Assembly (NCBI RefSeq): GCF_009649735.1
Contig: NZ_WJNH01000007.1
Coordinates: forward strand, 124,001 to 188,000
DNA: 64,000 bases
Direction of reading: 5' to 3'
Source: Salinibacillus xinjiangensis
Lineage (GTDB): Bacteria; Bacillota; Bacilli; Bacillales; Alkalibacillaceae
The number at the start of each line of letters is the position of its first letter. Positions within the stretch are counted from its first letter, which is position 1. The notes under the pieces are model-generated. The model searched no databases and had not been told where the DNA came from. It saw only the letters and a list, made by a program, of their open reading frames with translations. Below, piece after piece: positions 35,076-45,042 of the stretch. The position numbers and the translations under genes are program-made.

Positions 35076-35200
35076 AGGCAGAATACGGAGACTCCTATGG
35101 GAGGAAGCGTGGTGAAGGCCCCGCAGGAAGCGGTCTTTGCTTCCGAGGAGACTGAGGCCGTGCCCATGGAAAGCGAAGTATTCTGCCGGAACGGTATGCA
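35076..35200 (+). repeat. Bacillaceae interspersed GC-rich repeat, copy 2
   Basis: Plus-strand copy of the same family, uninterrupted: ATACGGAGACTCCTATGGGA..., CCCCGCAGGAAGCGG..., CCGAGGAGACTGAGG, CCATGGAAAGCGAAGTATTC, GCCGGAACGG. It faces copy 1 in inverted orientation 90 bp away. Compensating changes (GAGGAGACTGAGGCCGTGCC against GTGAAGGCCCCGC) suggest a conserved fold. Confidence 0.75.
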
Positions 35201-35240
35201 TTTAATATTCATCAGAACGATAAGAGCAACAACGCTTACA

Positions 35241-35274
35241 AAAAAAATAAATCGACGCATGGCGCCGATTTATT
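35241..35274 (-). terminator. Terminator of the LCP gene
   Basis: On the minus strand AATAAATCGGC pairs with GTCGATTTATT (one wobble), then eight T. The stem overlaps the stop codon. Confidence 0.8.
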
Positions 35275-36223
35275 CCACATTCAAAAATGATTTTATTTCT
35301 GCTCGATTTTCTGCCTCATTAAATTCTAATACATCACCAGCATGACTATATGTGGAATCCCATGCGGTTTCGCGAATAGGAATTCGAAGCGTTTCGATGT
35401 TATCAACTGGATTTAAGAGAAAGTCTTTTCCTAGTGATAAGATGGTTCCAGTTTTCATATTTGTATCAATGTAAGGCTCCAACGTACCGACAACACGGGG
35501 CAACTTGAAGAGCCCAGCAAAGGAGATCATTTCATCCTTCAGCAGTTTTATAACCTTTTGTTGTCTTTCCACACGGGCAAAATCTCCATCTCTATCATGT
35601 CGAAAACGTGCATACCCGAGTAATTCTTTCCCGTTAAGTCTTTGGACACCTGGCTGTAATTCTACGTCAATGTTGTGGGACATGTATTTTTCTACTTCGA
35701 TTTCTACTCCTTCTGGTGCAACTGTATCTACTACCTGGGTGAAACCGTTGAAATCAATGATGGCGTAATATTCTACATTAATGCCAAAGTTTTGTTGGAT
35801 GGTTTGTCGTAATAATTCTGGTCCTCCAAGAAAAAATGCGTGATTGATTTTGTTGTAGCCATGTCCGGGAATATTCACGTAGCTATCGCGCATAATCGAG
35901 ACTAGTTTAGCTGTTTCCTTATCAGGATCATACTGCCCTATCATAATCGTATCAGTTCTCGAGTTTTCTTCACCACGAGAATCAACACCTAATAATAAGA
36001 CATTGGTTTTTCCTAAATCATCATCCACACCCTGAAACTCGTCTTCATATTTACTGTTCGTTTCACTTTTTCCAACTTGGTCTTCAGCAGCTTCTTTACC
36101 TGCTATATATTCATATGTCGTATAGGTAACTACGCCCAATACGAGGAGTAGAGCGGTTATTAATATCCATTTTTTTCGTTTGCGTTTCTTGAGTGTTCTT
36201 CTTTCCACACGTTTATTTACCAT
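35270..36223 (-). CDS. LytR-CpsA-Psr (LCP) family wall glycopolymer ligase
   Basis: A 317-aa type II membrane protein: basic N-terminus (K-R-K-R-K-K), one helix (about 20-40), an acidic stalk, then the LCP domain with N-V-L-L-L-G-V-D-S-R, the R-T-D-T-I-M-I motif, S-I-M-R-D-S-Y-V-N-I-P and Y-A-R-F-R-H-D-R-D-G-D-F-A-R-V-E-R-Q-Q. The conserved Arg/Asp residues for pyrophosphate-lipid binding are intact. LCP enzymes attach wall teichoic acids to peptidoglycan outside the membrane. Which paralogue (TagT/U/V type) cannot be told. Confidence 0.92.
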   Translation of the reverse strand: MVNKRVERRTLKKRKRKKWILITALLLVLGVVTYTTYEYIAGKEAAEDQVGKSETNSKYEDEFQGVDDDLGKTNVLLLGVDSRGEENSRTDTIMIGQYDPDKETAKLVSIMRDSYVNIPGHGYNKINHAFFLGGPELLRQTIQQNFGINVEYYAIIDFNGFTQVVDTVAPEGVEIEVEKYMSHNIDVELQPGVQRLNGKELLGYARFRHDRDGDFARVERQQKVIKLLKDEMISFAGLFKLPRVVGTLEPYIDTNMKTGTILSLGKDFLLNPVDNIETLRIPIRETAWDSTYSHAGDVLEFNEAENRAEIKSFLNVE

Positions 36224-36389
36224 CTATAAGGCCACCTTTTATCTCCCTAATTAAGTAAAAATCCATTAATTATAAATTTACCTTTATTCTTCCAATTAGT
36301 AAAGAGAATTTATTAGATTACCCAGGTTATATGTTTTTTATTCTTATCATATAAATAAATCAAATGGGACATGCCTGGAGGATAATAAA

Positions 36390-36593
36390 ATGTGGTTTAT
36401 ATTTTTAATGCTATTGGGCTTTGGGATGACAACTGCGGGCGGAGTTTCCTTAATCATCTATTTGAATATCATCCCGGTAGGCGTCAGCTTTTATCAATAT
36501 TTAATTTTTGTGAAGGACAGGCCTGAATGTTACTTGTTTATTCTTGGGATCGTAATCATCGTCTTAACCGTTTATTTTGCAAGAGAACGGTAA
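36390..36593 (+). CDS. Uncharacterised 67-aa membrane protein
   Basis: Two hydrophobic helices (about 2-25 and 47-63) joined by a loop that contains K-D-R-P-E-C. CTGGAGGA lies 9 nt before the ATG. Precedes yjbA by 85 bp and may be cotranscribed. Family unknown to me, but the coding start is convincing. Confidence 0.7.
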   Translation: MWFIFLMLLGFGMTTAGGVSLIIYLNIIPVGVSFYQYLIFVKDRPECYLFILGIVIIVLTVYFARER

Positions 36594-36677
36594 AGATTTG
36601 GATAGGTAGAATAAAAATGCCAAACATAGACCATAATGACAAATAGAAAAGACGAAATAGTAAAGCGAGGGTCTTGG

Positions 36678-37442
36678 ATGATGTACTTACATGATGTTTG
36701 GGTAAACTGGTTTGAAGGGGAAGAAAATGGTTATAATGTGTGCCATTTTCATGAATGGAGAAAAGAGGATGGAATTGAACTCCTAGACCAAGTTCCGTTA
36801 GTTTATGTGACAGAAACATTATATGATTACATTGAAAATGACCTACAGGATTTGCCTAAGGAATTGTTAGATGCTGTACATCAACGTGCATACTTAAGGA
36901 AAAATCAAGAACGAATCCCACTGGAATATGCGTTTGTGGCTACCGATGGAAAATCAATTGTCACCATTGATACAATGGGCTATTCCTTACCTATTCGTAA
37001 AAGTCGTCTTATTCCAAGGCAAGAACGTTTAGTTTACGATATGATTGAAAAATTAGAGCCTGTGTCATTTTCATTCTCACCTGAGCAATATCATAAAGAA
37101 TATCATACTTTATCCTTGCCACCAGAGGAAATGGTAGGGTTGACAAGGAAAGAAAGACAACTGAAACAACTACTTATGATGATGCTAGATCAAATGAAAC
37201 AAACATCGCAAATTGCTGAATTACGGTATTGGTTAACAGAATGGGCACCTGGGAAATATCATTCCATTCAACAGATGGATTATAATGAAGTGTGGGAAGA
37301 GTTATATGAAGCATTAAAGTGTGGCTGGTCCAGTACTCATGAAGAGTTATGTCGAAAAATGGTTAGAGGACAACCATTCTTTGAAAAGCTGTGGGAGCTG
37401 GAAAACGGGGAAGTCAATTCTTCCAATCAAGCGTTTTATTAA
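36678..37442 (+). CDS. yjbA: UPF0736 protein YjbA
   Basis: A 254-aa soluble protein with the UPF0736 start [19 protein letters not shown], followed by [11 protein letters not shown] and [11 protein letters not shown]. The ATG at 36678 is chosen: GCGAGGG lies 6-9 nt upstream and family members start here; the ATG at 36636 has no ribosome site. Function unknown. In B. subtilis it lies just before trpS, as here. Confidence 0.88.
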   Translation: MMYLHDVWVNWFEGEENGYNVCHFHEWRKEDGIELLDQVPLVYVTETLYDYIENDLQDLPKELLDAVHQRAYLRKNQERIPLEYAFVATDGKSIVTIDTMGYSLPIRKSRLIPRQERLVYDMIEKLEPVSFSFSPEQYHKEYHTLSLPPEEMVGLTRKERQLKQLLMMMLDQMKQTSQIAELRYWLTEWAPGKYHSIQQMDYNEVWEELYEALKCGWSSTHEELCRKMVRGQPFFEKLWELENGEVNSSNQAFY

Positions 37443-37458
37443 AAATGGTTTTGGTAAC

Positions 37459-37504
37459 ATGACAGTCTATAAGCTGGGTGATGGCTTATGGGCTGTTTTT
37501 TTGT
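37459..37504 (+). terminator. Terminator after yjbA
   Basis: ACAGTCTATAAGC pairs imperfectly with GCTTATGGGCTGT, then TTTTTTT. Confidence 0.75.
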
Positions 37505-37519
37505 GGATAGTGGGCAGTA

Positions 37520-37790
37520 GACTTGATTATGAGCGAATGTGACGGGATTATCAGCTCAAGTGAAAGGAACCATGGCGTTTGACATGATTATTAGGTCTAA
37601 GACATGAATGGGAAGAAAACTGACAGGAATACCTTGGTGATAGACGTGATGCTCGCGAGGAATGACTGAAAAAGAGGAAATAGTGACAGAATCAAGTTAA
37701 CACCGAGAAATAGCTGACCTGATTATTTAAACACCAGACGTGATTATTCCATCTACTGGCATGATTCAAGGTTATAAACGACAGGTTTTC
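37520..37790. repeat. 21-bp phased TGAC-n-TGATTA array, copy 2
   Basis: Cores start at 37520, 37541, 37562 (degenerate), 37581, 37601, 37622, 37643, 37664, 37685, 37716, 37737, 37758 (GGC) and 37780. Intervals: 21, 21, 19, 20, 21, 21, 21, 21, 31, 21, 21, 22. Best cores read GACATGATTA, GACGTGATTA and GACCTGATTA. Spacers are unrelated. It lies between the yjbA and trpS terminators (convergent). Same family as 6771-6941. Confidence 0.82.
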
Positions 37791-37852
37791 CATACAAACT
37801 AACATGAATAAATTCGGGCATGGCCCCCGTCACTCCAAACCTTTCCCCCTAA

Positions 37853-37896
37853 AAACAAAAAAGGATCAAACAAGCCTTAATTGCTTGTTTAATCCT
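37853..37896 (-). terminator. Terminator after trpS
   Basis: On the minus strand GGATTAAACAAGC pairs with GCTTGTTTGATCC over a short loop, then a T run. Confidence 0.9.
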
Positions 37897-37907
37897 CATA
37901 AATGGCA

Positions 37908-38924
<1,017 letters not shown>

Positions 38925-38925
38925 T

Positions 38926-39187
38926 TAAAAAAGGTTCATCCATCCCTAAAAAACAGGGACGAATGAACCGCGGTACCACCCTAATTATTTCCAAATTGAA
39001 TGGAAATCACTCCTAAATCCAATAACGCCTGGAACGCGTTGCTTCTATATAAAATAGACGCAAAACTCCAAAGCCCCAATTCCATGAATACATACTTGCC
39101 TGTTTCCACCAGTCAGGCTCTCTAGAAAGTAGTGGTAACCATGTACTTATGCTTTCTCATCGTTTTTATAAAAGGATAAGTAAATTT
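38926..39187 (-). ncRNA. T-box riboswitch leader of trpS
   Basis: On the minus strand the invariant T-box AGGGTGGTACCGCG lies at 38982-38969. It is followed by the terminator stem GGTTCATTCGTCCCTG / AGGGATGGATGAACC and a T run (to 38926). Upstream are Stem I features AGAGAG and CTGGTGGAAACAG. UGG (Trp) triplets occur on the 3' side of Stem I, but I could not fix which is the specifier. Uncharged tRNA-Trp would pair with the T-box and stabilise the antiterminator. Confidence 0.92.
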
Positions 39188-39193
39188 TATTAA

Positions 39194-39222
39194 AGTATAT
39201 ATAAAGAAAATAAAAAATGCAA
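39194..39222 (-). promoter_or_regulatory. Sigma-A promoter of the trpS T-box transcript
   Basis: On the minus strand TTGCAT (39222-39217), 17 bp, TATACT (39199-39194). Transcription would begin at about 39187, at the 5' edge of the T-box Stem I. Confidence 0.75.
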
Positions 39223-39230
39223 CAATCACC

Positions 39231-39605
39231 TTATAAATAGTAGATGATGAGCAAAACTAAAACAGTGATAAGTAGCCCTATCCCTTGAAACCAGAAGCTA
39301 TGATAGACACTTTTATTTACTTGTTCAGAAGGAAGAGGCTTATCCTTCCATTCATCTAATAGGTCATGCTTAGACATTTTGGCACGAAATCTTCTAAATC
39401 CAAAGGTGACTCCATCAAAAAAACGACCTTGGATTACGTATAGAAGAAGTGCAATTAAGATATACGGGAAGGAGAGATAAAACATTGTATTAATGAAGCT
39501 AGTTAAATTGTAATTAGGTGCAAACGTAAAAAAGAGTACAAAACTTAGCCCTATGTTGACGAGTAAAAATAACCATTTATTTTTGATCCATTGCAAAGTA
39601 AACAC
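39231..39605 (-). CDS. DUF3899 family membrane protein
   Basis: A 124-aa protein with three hydrophobic helices (about 11-30, 40-58, 103-122) and a basic cytosolic loop G-F-R-R-F-R-A-K-M. It has the DUF3899 pattern as I recall it from Bacillus genomes near trpS. GTG 39605 has AAGGA 5 nt upstream; TTG 39596 is an alternative. Function unknown. Confidence 0.75.
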   Translation of the reverse strand: MFTLQWIKNKWLFLLVNIGLSFVLFFTFAPNYNLTSFINTMFYLSFPYILIALLLYVIQGRFFDGVTFGFRRFRAKMSKHDLLDEWKDKPLPSEQVNKSVYHSFWFQGIGLLITVLVLLIIYYL

Positions 39606-39905
39606 CTTTTTCCTTCAAAATATCCTTCATATTATATCATGGAAGGAGGAAAATTGCCTTGAGAAGATAATTAACTGAAGAATTTACCAAAACAAAATAA
39701 TGAATACGACATTAATCTGACAGGCAATATTATCTAGATTTGTATAAATTTTTATTCAGGTAGGCTAATTTATACACAAAAGATAAGAAAAATATGGTTA
39801 TAAAAACTAGGTAAATAGTCCTGTTTTTTGTTATTCAAACGTAATAATAGTGAGGTTTTTGTAAATTTTTTAAAAAAAGTTGATGCAAAATTGTAAGAAA
39901 ACTTG

Positions 39906-39911
39906 TATAAT
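39906..39911 (+). promoter_or_regulatory. Candidate -10 box of the opp operon
   Basis: TATAAT about 70 bp upstream of oppA; the -35 (TTGATG, 20 bp upstream) is poorly spaced. The 375-bp gap before oppA is AT-rich and also holds TGTATAAATT inverted as AATTTATACA near 39741-39780, a possible operator. I see no gene in it. Confidence 0.4.
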
Positions 39912-39980
39912 TCTAAGCGTAGATAAATTATCTGCAAAAAAATTTAGAAAATTTCATTTTTAGGGGAGGTCATTAGAACC

Positions 39981-41699
39981 ATGAAAAAGTCAAAATGGTC
40001 ACTGCTTTTAGTACTTGGTCTAGTACTAAGCTTATTCTTGGCTGCTTGTTCTGGCGGAGATGATACTGAAGAGCCAGAAGAAAATGCAGAAGAAAATACT
40101 GAAGAACCAGAAGAAAATGCTTCAGAGGAATCCTCTGAGGAAGTTGAGCAAGTGTTTAACCTACTTAATGGTGACACAATTCCAACAATGGACTCATCTA
40201 TGGCAACTGACGAATATGCATTCCAATTCCTAGGTTCAACTATGGAAGGTCTATATCGTTTGGATGAGAACCAACAAGCAGTTGAAGGTATTGCAACAAA
40301 ACACGAAGTTAGTGAGGATAAACTAACTTGGACATTTACACTACGCGAAGACGCTGTTTGGTCAAATGGTGACCCTGTTACAGCTCATGACTTCGTTTAC
40401 GCTTGGCGTCGTGCTGTTAACCCTGACACTGGATCTGAATATGGTCCATACATGATGAATGGGGTTATTAAAAACGCAACAGCTGTATCTGAAGGTGAAA
40501 AGCCTGTTGAAGAGCTAGGTGTTAAGGCTGACGGAGACTACACACTTGTAGTTGAACTTGAAAACCCAACACCATATTTCGAGTCTTTAACAACTTTCGG
40601 AACATTTTTACCACTTAACCAAAAATTCGTTGAAGAAAAAGGTGAAGACTATGCTACAAGCACAGAAAACCTTCTATTCAACGGACCATTTACTCTAGAA
40701 AACTGGGATAGTACAGCAAGCTCTTGGGAATTACACAAGAACGAAGACTACTGGGATGCTGAAACTGTACAATTAGAAAAATTAACATTTGATGTATCTA
40801 AAGACCCTCAAACTGGGGTTGACCTATATGAAACTGGTGAGGTAGATCGTGCTGGTCTTTCTTCTGACTTAGTTGACGAATACTCTACTCACGAAGATTA
40901 CAAAGTAACACCTGAAACTTCTGTATTCTACTTGAAGTTTAACCAAGAACGTAATGGTGAAGAAACTCCACTTGCAAACGTAAATGTACGTAAAGCTATC
41001 GCTCGTGCATTTGATAAGCAAGCGCTAGTTGATACTATTCTTAACAACGGTTCAATCGTTGCAAATGGTCTAGTACCATCTGACTTTACTACACACCCAG
41101 AAACTGGAGAAACTTTCCGTGAAATTAACGGAGACCTATCTCCAACAAATATTGAAGAAGCTAAAGAATACTGGGCTACTGCTCTTGAAGAACTAGGTAC
41201 TGACACTGTTGAGCTTGAATTCCTTGCTGGTGACAGTGAAACTGCTAAGAATATGAACGAGTACATCGCTAACCAACTTGAAACCAATCTTGAAGGGTTA
41301 GATATTACTCTTAAGCAAGTTCCATTCGAACAACGCCTTGATCTTGATACTAACCAAGATTACGATATCCAGTTCGCTGGATGGGGTCCTGACTACTTAG
41401 ACCCAATGACTTGGTTAAGCCTATGGGTAACTGATGGCGGAAACAACAAAATGAGTTTCTCAAATGAAGAATATGATTCTCTTGTAGAATCTGCATCTAC
41501 TGACTTAGCTTCTAAACCAGTAGAGCGCTATGAGGCATTTCTTGAAGCAGAAAAAATTCTATTTGAAGAGCAAGCAATTGCACCAATTTACCAAAGTGCA
41601 ATGGCTCAGCTAGTTTCACCTAAGATGGAAGGTTATTTCGTTAACCCATTCGGTGCTACTTATGAATATAAGTGGGCTAAGGCTGTAGCTGCAGAATAA
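39981..41699 (+). CDS. oppA: Oligopeptide ABC transporter binding lipoprotein OppA
   Basis: A 572-aa family-5 extracellular solute-binding lipoprotein. Signal peptide with lipobox L-A-A-C (Cys about 23), a very acidic linker (GDDTEEPEENAEENTEEPEE), then the binding core: F-N-L-L-N-G-D-T-I-P-T, W-T-F-T-L-R-E-D-A-V-W-S-N-G-D-P-V-T-A-H-D-F and later W-G-P-D-Y-L-D-P-M-T-W. Captures oligopeptides for nutrition, competence and sporulation signalling. AGGGGAGGT ribosome site. The acidic linker with GAA/GAAGAG repetition may reflect a salt-adapted surface. Confidence 0.94.
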   Translation: MKKSKWSLLLVLGLVLSLFLAACSGGDDTEEPEENAEENTEEPEENASEESSEEVEQVFNLLNGDTIPTMDSSMATDEYAFQFLGSTMEGLYRLDENQQAVEGIATKHEVSEDKLTWTFTLREDAVWSNGDPVTAHDFVYAWRRAVNPDTGSEYGPYMMNGVIKNATAVSEGEKPVEELGVKADGDYTLVVELENPTPYFESLTTFGTFLPLNQKFVEEKGEDYATSTENLLFNGPFTLENWDSTASSWELHKNEDYWDAETVQLEKLTFDVSKDPQTGVDLYETGEVDRAGLSSDLVDEYSTHEDYKVTPETSVFYLKFNQERNGEETPLANVNVRKAIARAFDKQALVDTILNNGSIVANGLVPSDFTTHPETGETFREINGDLSPTNIEEAKEYWATALEELGTDTVELEFLAGDSETAKNMNEYIANQLETNLEGLDITLKQVPFEQRLDLDTNQDYDIQFAGWGPDYLDPMTWLSLWVTDGGNNKMSFSNEEYDSLVESASTDLASKPVERYEAFLEAEKILFEEQAIAPIYQSAMAQLVSPKMEGYFVNPFGATYEYKWAKAVAAE

Positions 41700-41879
41700 T
41701 ATAACTGATTATTCAAGTTCTACCCAAATAGAATAGATTTACAGTTATAGGAGAGAGAGAGTATATAGACCAAATTATTGGCATATGCTCTCTTTTCCAT
41801 TGTTAACCAAAAATCTAACAATAATGAACATTCAGTCAATTACCGCTATGATTCGACAAAATTTTCAGGAGGTGTACGA

Positions 41880-42812
41880 ATGACTCGCTATTTGCTAAAA
41901 CGAGTTGGGTACATGGTGATCACGCTGTTCATCATTGCATCTGTTTCGTTTTTTCTAATGAAGATGTTGCCAGGTAGTCCGTTAAGTGCTGAGAATAAAC
42001 TGTCTGAAGAGCAGCAGGCGATCGTTTTAGAAAAGTACGGTTTAAATGACCCAGTACCCGTTCAATATGTAAAATATATGGCAGGACTAGTACAAGGTGA
42101 TCTTGGAACTTCCTATCAGTTTGACTCAACCCCTGTAACAAAAATTATCTCTGACCGAATTGGACCATCAGCCATCTTAGGGGCTCAATCATTGATTTTT
42201 GGGCTAATATTTGGAATTTTACTCGGTTTAGTTGCGGCAATATTTCATAATGGCTTTCTTGATTTTACTTCGACCATTGTTGCAGTATTAGGAACATCCA
42301 TTCCTTCCTTCGTGTTTGCGGGGCTCTTGCAATATGGACTTGCCGTTCAGTTAGGTTGGTTTCCAGTTGCACTTTGGGATGGTGGCTTTGAATACACCGT
42401 ATTACCGACAATAGCCTTAATGATTTTCCCAATGGCAACGGCTGCTCGTTTTACTAGAACCGAAATGCTAGAAGTATTGGGTTCAGACTTTATTACAACG
42501 GCTCGAGCAAAAGGAGTTAGTGGAGCTGGAGTAGTATTTAAGCATGGTTTACGAAATGCTTTAATTCCATTAGTAACGATTATTGGACCTATGGCTGTTG
42601 GACTTATGACGGGAACACTTGTTATTGAACAAATTTTTGCGATTCCTGGAATTGGGGAGCAGTTTGTTAAATCCATTATGGTGAACGACTATCCTACAAT
42701 CATGGGAACGACAATTTTCTACTCTGTATTGTTCGTAGCTATTATTTTAGTTATTGACCTCCTTTATGGAATAATCGACCCACGAATCAGAGTCACTGGA
42801 GGAGATAAATAA
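41880..42812 (+). CDS. oppB: Oligopeptide ABC permease OppB
   Basis: A 310-aa permease with six membrane segments. N-terminus M-T-R-Y-L-L-K-R-V-G-Y-M and the ATPase-contact loop (E-A-A/T-A-R-A-K-G-V: F-I-T-T-A-R-A-K-G-V-S) are typical. CAGGAGGTG lies 7 nt before ATG 41880; the frame reads open to 41778 but without a ribosome site. The stop overlaps the oppC start (TAATG). Confidence 0.94.
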   Translation: MTRYLLKRVGYMVITLFIIASVSFFLMKMLPGSPLSAENKLSEEQQAIVLEKYGLNDPVPVQYVKYMAGLVQGDLGTSYQFDSTPVTKIISDRIGPSAILGAQSLIFGLIFGILLGLVAAIFHNGFLDFTSTIVAVLGTSIPSFVFAGLLQYGLAVQLGWFPVALWDGGFEYTVLPTIALMIFPMATAARFTRTEMLEVLGSDFITTARAKGVSGAGVVFKHGLRNALIPLVTIIGPMAVGLMTGTLVIEQIFAIPGIGEQFVKSIMVNDYPTIMGTTIFYSVLFVAIILVIDLLYGIIDPRIRVTGGDK

Positions 42813-43957
42813 TGGACAAAAACAATTTACCAAAGGATTTATTTGTTCCTTTAGAACAAAAAGAAGATACAAGTGAAAAAATTTCCCGTCCGAGTAGAAC
42901 GTTTTGGCAGGATGCAAGGAGAACATTTTTCAAGAATATTCCTGCTATGCTAGCTTTAATTCTCTTACTTGCCATCATTGTGATGAGTATTATCGGTCCA
43001 GGTATGAATGAATACGGATATGATGATCAAGATTTATCCAGAGCAAAAATGCCTGCTCGTGTGCCTGGTCTTGAAAATATTAGTTGGTCTGGGTTTACAG
43101 GTACGTTTACGAGAGAATTTGAAGGAGATACAGTTGAGGATGCTTCAAATAAAGCTATTCAACGTTACGATAACCAAGAGGACTTTATTGACATTACCGT
43201 AGTAAGTGAAGGTGATGGTAGTAACAACTCAGCAACAATTGAAGCAACTTACCATCCTTATGAGGCAAAACAGATGGAGGAAACGTATTTTTGGTTCGGT
43301 ACGGATGGTTTAGGCCGTGACCAGTGGACTCGTGTTTGGAAGGGTACTAGAGTGTCCCTAATTATTGCCTTTTTAGCTGCAGCTATTGACCTGTTAATCG
43401 GGGTAGCATATGGTGGTATATCAGGTTATTATGGCGGACGTGTCGATGATTTTATGCAACGTATAATCGAGATTCTCATCGGTATTCCAAACCTTGTTGT
43501 CATACTTCTGATGATTATCGTTCTGCAGCCAGGTATACTTTCGATTACGATAGCCCTGACGATAACAGGTTGGACAGGTATGGCTCGTATGGTTCGTGGT
43601 GAAGTGTTAAAACTTAAAAACCAAGAATTTGTCTTAGCAGCAAGAACCTTAGGATCTCCTAACCGGAAAATAATAGCCAAGCATTTAATGCCGAATATTA
43701 GTGGGATTATAATCATTAATACGATGTTTACGATTCCAACTGCGATTTTCTTTGAAGCTTTCTTAAGCTTTATTGGACTTGGTTTGGTTCCACCGGAGGC
43801 ATCGCTAGGAACCTTAATTAATACAGGGTTTGATTCATTAAGACTCTATCCTTATCTATTAATATTCCCAGCGATACTTATCTCAGTTATTATGATTGCC
43901 TTTAACATTTTAGGTGATGGACTACGAGATGCATTTGATCCTAAGATGCACAAATAA
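42812..43957 (+). CDS. oppC: Oligopeptide ABC permease OppC with long extracytoplasmic insert
   Basis: A 381-aa permease, about 75 residues longer than the usual ~305. After the first helix (about 45-65) the segment from about 75 to 150 (Y-G-Y-D-D-Q-D-L through E-A-T-Y-H-P-Y-E-A) forms an acidic extracytoplasmic insert before the conserved F-G-T-D-G-L-G-R-D. The ATPase-contact loop A-A-R-T-L-G-S is intact. Coupled to oppB; oppD follows after 17 bp. Confidence 0.92.
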   Translation: MDKNNLPKDLFVPLEQKEDTSEKISRPSRTFWQDARRTFFKNIPAMLALILLLAIIVMSIIGPGMNEYGYDDQDLSRAKMPARVPGLENISWSGFTGTFTREFEGDTVEDASNKAIQRYDNQEDFIDITVVSEGDGSNNSATIEATYHPYEAKQMEETYFWFGTDGLGRDQWTRVWKGTRVSLIIAFLAAAIDLLIGVAYGGISGYYGGRVDDFMQRIIEILIGIPNLVVILLMIIVLQPGILSITIALTITGWTGMARMVRGEVLKLKNQEFVLAARTLGSPNRKIIAKHLMPNISGIIIINTMFTIPTAIFFEAFLSFIGLGLVPPEASLGTLINTGFDSLRLYPYLLIFPAILISVIMIAFNILGDGLRDAFDPKMHK

Positions 43958-43974
43958 AAAGGTAGGTGTGAATA

Positions 43975-45042
43975 ATGGATAAATTACTTGATGTTAAAAA
44001 TCTTAAAATCTCATTTAACACCTACGGCGGTGAAGTGCAGGCTGTACGTGGTGTTAATTTTACTGTAAATAAAGGGGAAACATTAGCTATTGTTGGTGAA
44101 TCAGGTTCTGGGAAATCTGTCACAACGAAAGCACTAATGCAGCTCCTCCCAAAACCTCATGGCTTTATTAAGGAAGGCGAAATCCTTTTTGAAGGGGAGG
44201 ATATAGCTAAAAAGTCAGATAAGGATATGCAGAAAATTAGAGGTAAAGATATCTCTATGATTTTCCAGGATCCAATGACATCCTTGAACCCAACGATGAA
44301 GATTGGGAATCAAATTATGGAAGGACTTATTTTGCATCAAAAAATGAGTCGTGACAAAGCAAGAGAAAGAACAATTGAACTATTAGAACTGGTTGGTATT
44401 CCTGATGCAGAGTCAAGGTTAAAGCAATTTCCTCATCAATTTTCAGGTGGTATGCGTCAGCGTGTAGTTATTGCGATTGCACTTGCGTGTAACCCGAAAT
44501 TACTTATTGCCGATGAACCGACTACTGCACTGGACGTTACCATTCAGGCACAAATACTTGAGCTTATGAAGGATATTCAAAAGAAAACAGATAGTGCCAT
44601 TATTTTTATTACCCATGATTTGGGTGTTGTTGCAAATGTGGCTGACCGCGTTGCCGTAATGTATGCAGGTAAAATTGTTGAAATAGGTACGGCAGATGAG
44701 ATTTTCTATAATCCAAAGCATCCGTACACTTGGGGATTGTTAGGTTCTATGCCTTCCCTTGATAATGAAGGATATGAATTAACTGCAATTCCAGGTACAC
44801 CACCTGACATGACGGATCCACCAAAAGGTGACGCATTTGCGCCGAGAAACGATTATGCTCTAAAAATTGATGAAGAGCTAGAACCACCGATGTTTAAAGT
44901 GTCGGATACCCATTATGCTGCTACTTGGTTGCTACATGAAAATGCACCAAATGTTGAGCCACCAGAGTCTGTTAAACGCCGTTTGAAGGGGATCTCTAAT
45001 ACGGGCTCAACACCAGAGGTAGCTAAGGACGGTGAACAATAA
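43975..45042 (+). CDS. oppD: Oligopeptide ABC ATPase OppD
   Basis: A 355-aa ATPase: Walker A G-E-S-G-S-G-K-S-V (about 39-47), signature F-S-G-G-M-R-Q-R-V, Walker B L-L-I-A-D-E-P-T-T-A-L-D, H-loop I-T-H-D-L. The oligopeptide C-terminal domain (L-G-S-M-P-S-L-D ... G-T-P-P-D-M-T-D-P-P) is present but the usual Fe-S cysteines of some OppD proteins are not seen. GGTAGGTG ribosome site. Confidence 0.95.
   Translation: MDKLLDVKNLKISFNTYGGEVQAVRGVNFTVNKGETLAIVGESGSGKSVTTKALMQLLPKPHGFIKEGEILFEGEDIAKKSDKDMQKIRGKDISMIFQDPMTSLNPTMKIGNQIMEGLILHQKMSRDKARERTIELLELVGIPDAESRLKQFPHQFSGGMRQRVVIAIALACNPKLLIADEPTTALDVTIQAQILELMKDIQKKTDSAIIFITHDLGVVANVADRVAVMYAGKIVEIGTADEIFYNPKHPYTWGLLGSMPSLDNEGYELTAIPGTPPDMTDPPKGDAFAPRNDYALKIDEELEPPMFKVSDTHYAATWLLHENAPNVEPPESVKRRLKGISNTGSTPEVAKDGEQ

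Noticed and set aside
34794-35345. Several 65-82-aa ORFs around the GC-rich repeats
   Set aside because: All are translations of the interspersed repeats or of the antisense of the LCP gene end.
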